From Oscillospiraceae bacterium (GTDB lineage: Bacteria > Bacillota > Clostridia > Oscillospirales > CAG-272): a stretch of 47,427 bases of DNA. The notes beneath the pieces are model-generated. The model ran no database searches and was not told the origin of the DNA. It saw only the letters and a list, made by a program, of their open reading frames with translations. The position numbers were made by a program, and so were the translations under genes. Below, one piece after another: positions 42,823 to 47,427 of this stretch. Location: positions 1 to 47,427 of the forward strand of contig SVTQ01000016.1 of NCBI GenBank assembly GCA_015063695.1. Reading direction: 5' to 3'. The stretch's first letter is position 1. Every line of letters starts with the position of its first letter.

Positions 42823-42851
42823 AGTTTACTCCCATTTTTCCGCATTGTCAA
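42823..42851 (-). promoter_or_regulatory. Sigma-A promoter of the aromatic operon
   Basis: On the minus strand TTGACA (plus 42846-42851), 17 bases, TAAACT (plus 42823-42828). The start is predicted near 42816, giving a leader of about 220 bases that holds the peptide, attenuator and repeat. Confidence 0.88.
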
Positions 42852-42926
42852 GGCTATAAATATATTTTTGTAACAAACATCAAAAAACGCCCGCTTATAT
42901 TGCACAAATATTACAAAAAGAAAGGT

Positions 42927-43688
42927 TTATTTCTTACACCTTGCAGTGATATACCACCTGTGAGCATCATCGGCCGCAGGCTCAAAATCGTATCTTGAGC
43001 TAAAGGAAACTATTTCAAAGCCGCATTTTTTAAGCGCTCTCTTAAGATATGCGGCAGAATAGCATCTCTCTCTCTGAACACTGTCCTCACGGATATATCT
43101 TCCGTCTTCATCCTCGGTGAAAACGCTTATGTAAAAATCGCAGATGCGGCGCTTTTCATTATAGTCGTTCTGCCACGCAAGAAGAACGCCGTCGTCCTCA
43201 AGGATGTAGTCTCGGTTTCCGTAGACCTCTTCGAACTTCTTCGGAGTGTTCACGTCAAAAATGAAAAGTCCGTCCGGCACAAGGTAGTTGTGCACAAGGG
43301 AGAAGCACTTTTCAAGCTGTCCGCTTCCACTGAGATGATTTATGCCGTCAAGACAGCAAACAGCCGCATCAACGGTACCGTAAAGCTCAAACTCCGTCAT
43401 ATCCTGACAAAGCCAGAGAATATCATCAATTCCCTTTTCTGCGGCAATATCCGCCGCCTCCGCAAGCATTTCGGGAGACAGGTCAACACCCGTCATATCA
43501 TAGCCTCTTGAATGAAGCTCAAAGGTCATTTTTCCCGTTCCGCACCCAAGATCAAGCATCAGCTTTACGGGAACGGCGGAATGTTTTTCAATAATTTCTT
43601 CAATATAGTCCGCCCATTCCGAATAATCCACTTGGTCGTTGAGTATATCGTAAACCTTAGATAAAATACTGTATAATCCGTCAGTCAT
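42927..43688 (-). CDS. Class I SAM-dependent methyltransferase
   Basis: The protein has 253 residues. The SAM-binding motif I LMLDLGCGTGKMTFEL (about 43-58) is followed by GVDLSPEMLAEA and DAAVCCLDGINHL, typical of the Methyltransf_25 group. No signal peptide or membrane span is present. The substrate is unknown. It follows lplA by 18 bases and is probably co-transcribed with it. Confidence 0.87.
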   Translation of the reverse strand: MTDGLYSILSKVYDILNDQVDYSEWADYIEEIIEKHSAVPVKLMLDLGCGTGKMTFELHSRGYDMTGVDLSPEMLAEAADIAAEKGIDDILWLCQDMTEFELYGTVDAAVCCLDGINHLSGSGQLEKCFSLVHNYLVPDGLFIFDVNTPKKFEEVYGNRDYILEDDGVLLAWQNDYNEKRRICDFYISVFTEDEDGRYIREDSVQRERCYSAAYLKRALKKCGFEIVSFSSRYDFEPAADDAHRWYITARCKK

Positions 43689-43706
43689 CCTTTTCCTTCT
43701 TTCTTT

Positions 43707-44696
43707 TTACTCCTCTGGGAAGATAAGCACCGAGAGTTCTTCTGCCGTCGCGCCGAATATATATTCCCCGATATCTCGCTCTGCGCCTTCAAGCCGAGCC
43801 GAAAGGCTCTCTCTGTCAAAGGGAGTGCCCACAAGATATTCCGCAAGAAGCTCCACGTCCTCTCCGAAGAAATCACCGCTGAATTTTATCTTCTCAATTC
43901 TGCCCTTTCGGCAGTTAATATAAGCTGTTACCGTACCAAAGGGATATCTTCCCTCCCTCACCGTTTCAAAGGAAGGATTTTCTCCGAAATTCCATTCCCA
44001 CGTTCTGTACTTTTTGTCGGCGAGATCGGATATTTCCGTAAATTCCTCAGATGTGAGACCTTCGGGCGCGCCGCCGCAGAGCTCAAAAAGCTTTTTTATA
44101 AACTCTTCGGGGTCAGAGGGACCTCTATACGTCTCAAACTCGGAAATATTTTTAACTCTTGAAGAAACGCTCTTTATTCCCTTTGACTCAAGCTTCAGTT
44201 TATTAGGTTTAAGTACGGCGGCAAGCCTTGAAAGCTCCGCACCGAGAAGAAGGGTTCCGTGGTGGAGTGTGACAAATCCCTTTTCCGTGTTAACTCTGCA
44301 CTGAGCATTTCCCGATATTTTAAAACCGTCTGCAAGAATATCGTTTCTACCTCCGAGGCACGCGGAAAGTCCCATTTTCTCAAGGGAAGATACAATGGGA
44401 GAGACAAATCTTTCGAAATCTATGCCGCCCTCGCTTTTTGTGATAAAGGTGTAATTCACGTTCCCCAGATCGTGAAAGACGGCTCCTCCGCCCGTAATAC
44501 GGCGAATAACGGGAATGTTCTCGCATTTTGCATACTCAAGATCGACCTCGGCAAGCCCGTTCTGATTTTTTCCTATTATCACAGCGGGAGAGTTGCGCCA
44601 CAGCATGAAAACGTCGCTTTTGTAATTGTTTGCAAGATACTCTTCTGCCGCAAGATTAAAGTGCGGATCTGTCGAAGAATTGTATATACACCTCAC
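43707..44696 (-). CDS. lplA: Lipoate-protein ligase A
   Basis: This 329-residue enzyme activates free lipoate with ATP and attaches it to lysines of lipoyl domains or GcvH. Motifs: FNLAAEEYL, LWRNSPAVIIGKNQN, VIRRITGGGAVFHDLGNVNYTFI, DGFKISGNAQ with the catalytic Lys, and HHGTLLLGA. The last ~80 residues form the accessory domain of full-length LplA. The start is GTG 44696, with GGGAGG seven bases before. No lipoylated target is encoded in the window. Confidence 0.93.
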   Translation of the reverse strand: MRCIYNSSTDPHFNLAAEEYLANNYKSDVFMLWRNSPAVIIGKNQNGLAEVDLEYAKCENIPVIRRITGGGAVFHDLGNVNYTFITKSEGGIDFERFVSPIVSSLEKMGLSACLGGRNDILADGFKISGNAQCRVNTEKGFVTLHHGTLLLGAELSRLAAVLKPNKLKLESKGIKSVSSRVKNISEFETYRGPSDPEEFIKKLFELCGGAPEGLTSEEFTEISDLADKKYRTWEWNFGENPSFETVREGRYPFGTVTAYINCRKGRIEKIKFSGDFFGEDVELLAEYLVGTPFDRESLSARLEGAERDIGEYIFGATAEELSVLIFPEE

Positions 44697-44727
44697 GGCG
44701 GCGCCTCCCTTCGTATTATATATTTAT

Positions 44728-44756
44728 ATAATACAACACATAAGAGAAGATGTAAA
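44728..44756 (-). promoter_or_regulatory. Promoter of lplA and the methyltransferase
   Basis: On the minus strand TTTACA (plus 44751-44756), 17 bases, TATTAT (plus 44728-44733), just after the feoB stop. Confidence 0.68.
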
Positions 44757-44761
44757 GTTCT

Positions 44762-46768
44762 TTAGAAAAGAAAACCTATGCCCTTCGAGATATAATTTAT
44801 AAGAATACAGAGAATTACACCGAAAAGAGTTGGGTAAATCGCGGAGAATAAAGTCCATGCGGCACTTCCCGTCTCTTTTTTTACCGTCATAAGAGTCGTG
44901 GCGCAGGGCCAGTGAAAAAGTGAAAATACCACGGTACAAATAGCAGTCGTCAAAGTCCATCCGTTTGCGAAAAGCACCTCGGAAACAAAAAGCAGAGAGT
45001 CGGTTTCGGGAAGAGAGCCGCCCGAAAGATATCCCATTATTATAATGGGAAGAACTGTCTCATTGGCAGGAAGACCTAAAATGAAGGCGCAGAGTATCAT
45101 GCCGTCAAGCCCCATTATTCGGCCCAAGGGATCGAGAAAAGCGCTTACGTGGTAAAGAATGGAACCGTCACCTACGTTAATATTGGCAAGAAGCCATATA
45201 AGCGCACCTGCAGGTATTGCCGCAGTTACGGCTCTGCCGAGAACAAATACCGTCCTGTCAAAAAGAGAGCGCACAAGAGTTTCCCAAACCTTCGGAGCCC
45301 TGAAGGGAGGAAGCTCAAGAGCAAAGGAAGAGGATTTCCCCTTCAAAACCGTTACCGACAAAAGCTTCGATGCAACAAGAGTCACCGAAACGGATAACAC
45401 CAGCACAAGAAAAAGCACAAGCGCAGACACGAGGCTTCCGCCGAAGGAAGCAGCTCCTCCCGCAGTAAAGAAAACAGCAGCCAGAGTAAGTATAGCGGGA
45501 AATCGCCCGTTACAGGGAACCATACTGTTTGTAAGAATAGAAATAAGCCGTTCCCTCGGCGAGTCGATTATGCGGCATCCCGTAACTCCCACCGCATTAC
45601 AACCGAGCCCCATGCACATGCAGAGAGACTGCTTTCCGCACCCTCCGCATTTTTTGAAGCATCTGTCAAGATTGAATGCCACACGGGGCAGGTATCCGAA
45701 ATCTTCAAGAAGTGTAAATAACGGAAAGAATATTGCCATGGGCGGAAGCATTACGGAAACTATCCAGGTGCACACTCTGTACACTCCGTCGCATAAAAAA
45801 GAGATGACCCCGTACGATACGCCTATATTCCGGAGAAATGAAGACAAGTGTCCGCCTAAGAAGGAGAAAAAGTCCCAAAGCATAGCCGACGGATAATTCG
45901 CCCCCTTTACCGTGAGCCAGAAAATAAATATGAGAAGACAGCTCATTACCGGAAAAGCAGTATATTTGCCCGTAAAAATGCGGTCAAGAAAAGTGTCGCG
46001 CGAGGTACGGAAAGAACCTTTTCTTTTTACCGTCTCAAGGCATATCCCGTCACAGGCTTTTATAAATGCCGAAGCCATCATATCTCTTGTTTTTTCGGGA
46101 TCAAGCCCGAATTTTTCGGGTGCCTCGTATACCGCGCAGGCAGCTCTGTATCTTTTTTCTCCGCCGTCTTCAAGACTTTTTACCGCATTTTCCGTTTCTT
46201 CGGGATAAACCGTTTTGAAAACAGCCCCCCTGTGAGCCTTGTCAAACTCCTCAGACGTTTTTTTGCATAAAGCTTCAAGGGCAAGAATGTCCCCTTTGTT
46301 CTTTGCCGTTCCCGAAAGAACGGGCACGCCGAGAAGCTTTTCAATCTTTGAAACGTTGACGGTGACCCCCGAGCGTTTTGCCTCGTCAAGGAGATTGAAA
46401 AAGATCACTACCCTGTCCGTTACCTCAAGTATCTGAAGGGCAAGGGGCAGACTTCTCTCGGGACAAACGGCATCGCATACCACAAGAGTTAAGTCACTTC
46501 CGCCCTCAGCGATAAAAGTCTTTGCCACTTCCTCCTCGGCGGAATGGGCATAAAGAGAGTATGTTCCGGGAAGATCGGTTACCGCAAACGCAGTACCGTC
46601 GTAAACAAAGGTGCCTTCGGCACATTCAACAGTCTTTCCCGTCCAGTTGCCCGTGTGCTGTTTCATTCCCGTCAGAGCATTGAAAACCGTGCTTTTTCCA
46701 ACGTTTGGAACACCCGCAAGGGCAATTTTGATCGTTCTGTCAGCTTCGACAGCTTTTGCCGTTTTCAT
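44762..46768 (-). CDS. feoB: Ferrous iron transporter FeoB
   Basis: This 668-residue membrane protein has an N-terminal GTPase: GVPNVGKS (about 19-26), NWTGKTVE as G2, DLPGTYSL as G3, NLLDEA as G4. A helical spacer (about 170-270) follows, then two Gate domains with Cys motifs CMGLGCNAVGVTGC and MVPCNGRFPAI, and some eight to ten spans. It imports Fe2+ in anaerobes. Its ATG overlaps the feoA stop by four bases. No FeoC is seen. Confidence 0.95.
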   Translation of the reverse strand: MKTAKAVEADRTIKIALAGVPNVGKSTVFNALTGMKQHTGNWTGKTVECAEGTFVYDGTAFAVTDLPGTYSLYAHSAEEEVAKTFIAEGGSDLTLVVCDAVCPERSLPLALQILEVTDRVVIFFNLLDEAKRSGVTVNVSKIEKLLGVPVLSGTAKNKGDILALEALCKKTSEEFDKAHRGAVFKTVYPEETENAVKSLEDGGEKRYRAACAVYEAPEKFGLDPEKTRDMMASAFIKACDGICLETVKRKGSFRTSRDTFLDRIFTGKYTAFPVMSCLLIFIFWLTVKGANYPSAMLWDFFSFLGGHLSSFLRNIGVSYGVISFLCDGVYRVCTWIVSVMLPPMAIFFPLFTLLEDFGYLPRVAFNLDRCFKKCGGCGKQSLCMCMGLGCNAVGVTGCRIIDSPRERLISILTNSMVPCNGRFPAILTLAAVFFTAGGAASFGGSLVSALVLFLVLVLSVSVTLVASKLLSVTVLKGKSSSFALELPPFRAPKVWETLVRSLFDRTVFVLGRAVTAAIPAGALIWLLANINVGDGSILYHVSAFLDPLGRIMGLDGMILCAFILGLPANETVLPIIIMGYLSGGSLPETDSLLFVSEVLFANGWTLTTAICTVVFSLFHWPCATTLMTVKKETGSAAWTLFSAIYPTLFGVILCILINYISKGIGFLF

Positions 46769-47061
46769 TTTTCCACCATAACCGCTTTTGCATCATCCAA
46801 GCGGAGCGCAACAAGCATCCCTCTCACAAGATAGGCAGACGGGTCCCCGAGAGGACTTTTCATAACACAACTGACTGAAGTGCCCCCGAGAAAGCCCAGA
46901 TCGAGAAGCCTTCTGCGCATCGGCTGAGGGGCGGTGACCTCTTTCACAGTCACCGTATCACCCTCTTTTATTTTATCAAGAGTAAATATATCTGTATATG
47001 TAAGGGCACAGCGCTCGAAAACAACGTCCCTCCCACCTTCACGGCTCACGTATCTCTCCAT
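46765..47061 (-). CDS. feoA: FeoA, partner of the iron transporter
   Basis: In this 98-residue protein the FeoA SH3-like domain occupies about residues 28-98: TLDKIKEGDTVTVKEV, RRRLLDLGFLGGTSVSCVMKSP, LVRGMLVALR. It is thought to bind or regulate FeoB. The N-terminal ~27 residues are extra compared with the usual ~75-residue FeoA, but no internal Met before the domain offers a shorter start. AAGGAAA lies somewhat far before the ATG. Confidence 0.9.
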   Translation of the reverse strand: MERYVSREGGRDVVFERCALTYTDIFTLDKIKEGDTVTVKEVTAPQPMRRRLLDLGFLGGTSVSCVMKSPLGDPSAYLVRGMLVALRLDDAKAVMVEK

Positions 47062-47275
47062 TATTTTATTTTTCCTTTCTTCTGTTTAAAAAATGATCTT
47101 CTGTTTTATATTTTTCCGCATAAATATTTTACGGAAAAGCGGAACACAGTCCGACTCTACTTTCATTATATGAAGAAAAAGGTGCGCCGTTACAGCAGCA
47201 AGAGGCACGCAAAAGGCCTGAAAAGATGTGGCAAAAATCTCCGAACAAAAAAATCAAAAAAATTAAAAAAAGCTA
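47062..47275. promoter_or_regulatory. Upstream region of feoAB with inverted repeat
   Basis: The gap before the tRNA promoter contains TTTTCCG-N13-CGGAAAA (47112-47118 and 47132-47138). A minus-strand TATAAT (plus 47165-47170) has no clear -35. The repeat lies between that -10 and feoA, so it may be an operator or a leader stem. It does not look like a standard Fur box. Confidence 0.45.
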
Positions 47276-47304
47276 TTGACAAAATGAAAAAGTCATGATA
47301 TACT
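47276..47304 (+). promoter_or_regulatory. Strong promoter of the tRNA cluster
   Basis: TTGACA (47276-47281), 17 bases, TATACT (47299-47304), ending 14 bases before the first tRNA. An A-rich stretch upstream resembles an UP element. Confidence 0.88.
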
Positions 47305-47318
47305 AACGGAGCTTTGAC

Positions 47319-47394
47319 GGAAGCATAGCTCAGTTGGGAGAGCACCTGCCTTACAAGCAGGGGGTCATAGGTTCGAGCCCTATTGTTTCCACCA
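47319..47394 (+). tRNA. tRNA-Val (anticodon TAC)
   Basis: Acceptor arms GGAAGCA and TGTTTCC pair (one G-U). The D-loop has AGTTGGGA, the anticodon stem CCTGC/GCAGG encloses CTTACAA, and the T-arm holds GGTTCGAGCCC. CCA is encoded (47392-47394). Confidence 0.95.
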
Positions 47395-47399
47395 AAATT

Positions 47400-47427
47400 G
47401 GCCCGGTAGTTCAGTTGGTTAGAACGC
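47400..47427 (+). tRNA. tRNA-Asp, 5' part only
   Basis: The sequence starts GGCCCGGTAGTTCAGTTGG and is cut by the window edge after the D-arm. This opening is typical of Clostridial tRNA-Asp, but the anticodon is not in view. Confidence 0.65.

Noticed and set aside
42600..42926. A T-box riboswitch before the aromatic operon
   Set aside because: No TGGNACCGCG-like core is present; the leader-peptide model explains the region better.

Overview
The window looks like chromosomal DNA from an anaerobic, probably gut-associated member of Clostridia (Bacillota). The evidence is sigma-A promoters of the TTGACA-17-TATAAT type, strong AGGAGG ribosome sites, an AddAB rather than RecBCD nuclease, a ydjGHI-type locus, dockerin-bearing secreted proteins and gut-type glycosidases. 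No species can be named from the sequence alone. No insertion sequence, prophage or CRISPR array was seen. The strands alternate in short operons, most of them on the minus strand.

Layout. 1-169 is the 5' end of a split transketolase. 372-3740 is a three-gene envelope-stress type locus (SPFH, zinc-ribbon and TPM proteins, as in Bacillus ydjI, ydjG and ydjH) with no pspA beside it. 3998-12516 holds two giant secreted dockerin proteins; one carries an N-terminal region of about 400 residues with roughly 90 cysteines in ~50-residue repeats. They are divergent from a membrane-embedded 7TM-LuxR regulator (12849-13931). Next come a GH43 glycosidase, a small helical (possibly ferritin-like) protein, azlCD, a comEC with a decayed metallo-hydrolase domain, glyA, a short QueG-like protein, addB and addA. 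29001-29126 is a patch of small repeats, followed by a membrane-anchored cell-wall amidase and a single ORF fusing an MFS sugar transporter to a GH2 glycosidase.

34545-42851 is one minus-strand operon carrying the whole shikimate pathway plus the Phe/Tyr branch: pheA (chorismate mutase/prephenate dehydratase), aroB, aroC, aroE-aroK fusion, aroQ, aroA, tyrA, aroF. Six of its seven junctions overlap. Upstream, not previously marked as a gene, is an 18-codon leader peptide, MFFVNTYFYFINTDCLYF, with 8 Phe/Tyr codons and no Trp. It lies between a consensus promoter and a rho-independent terminator, with segments that can pair alternatively. This is the architecture of ribosome-mediated attenuation and fits an operon that makes Phe and Tyr but not Trp. 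I regard it as the best find in the window.

The right end carries lplA with a methyltransferase gene, feoA-feoB, and the start of a tRNA cluster (Val-TAC complete, Asp truncated at the edge) with its own promoter.

All functional calls rest on motif recognition by eye. No database search or folding program was run.
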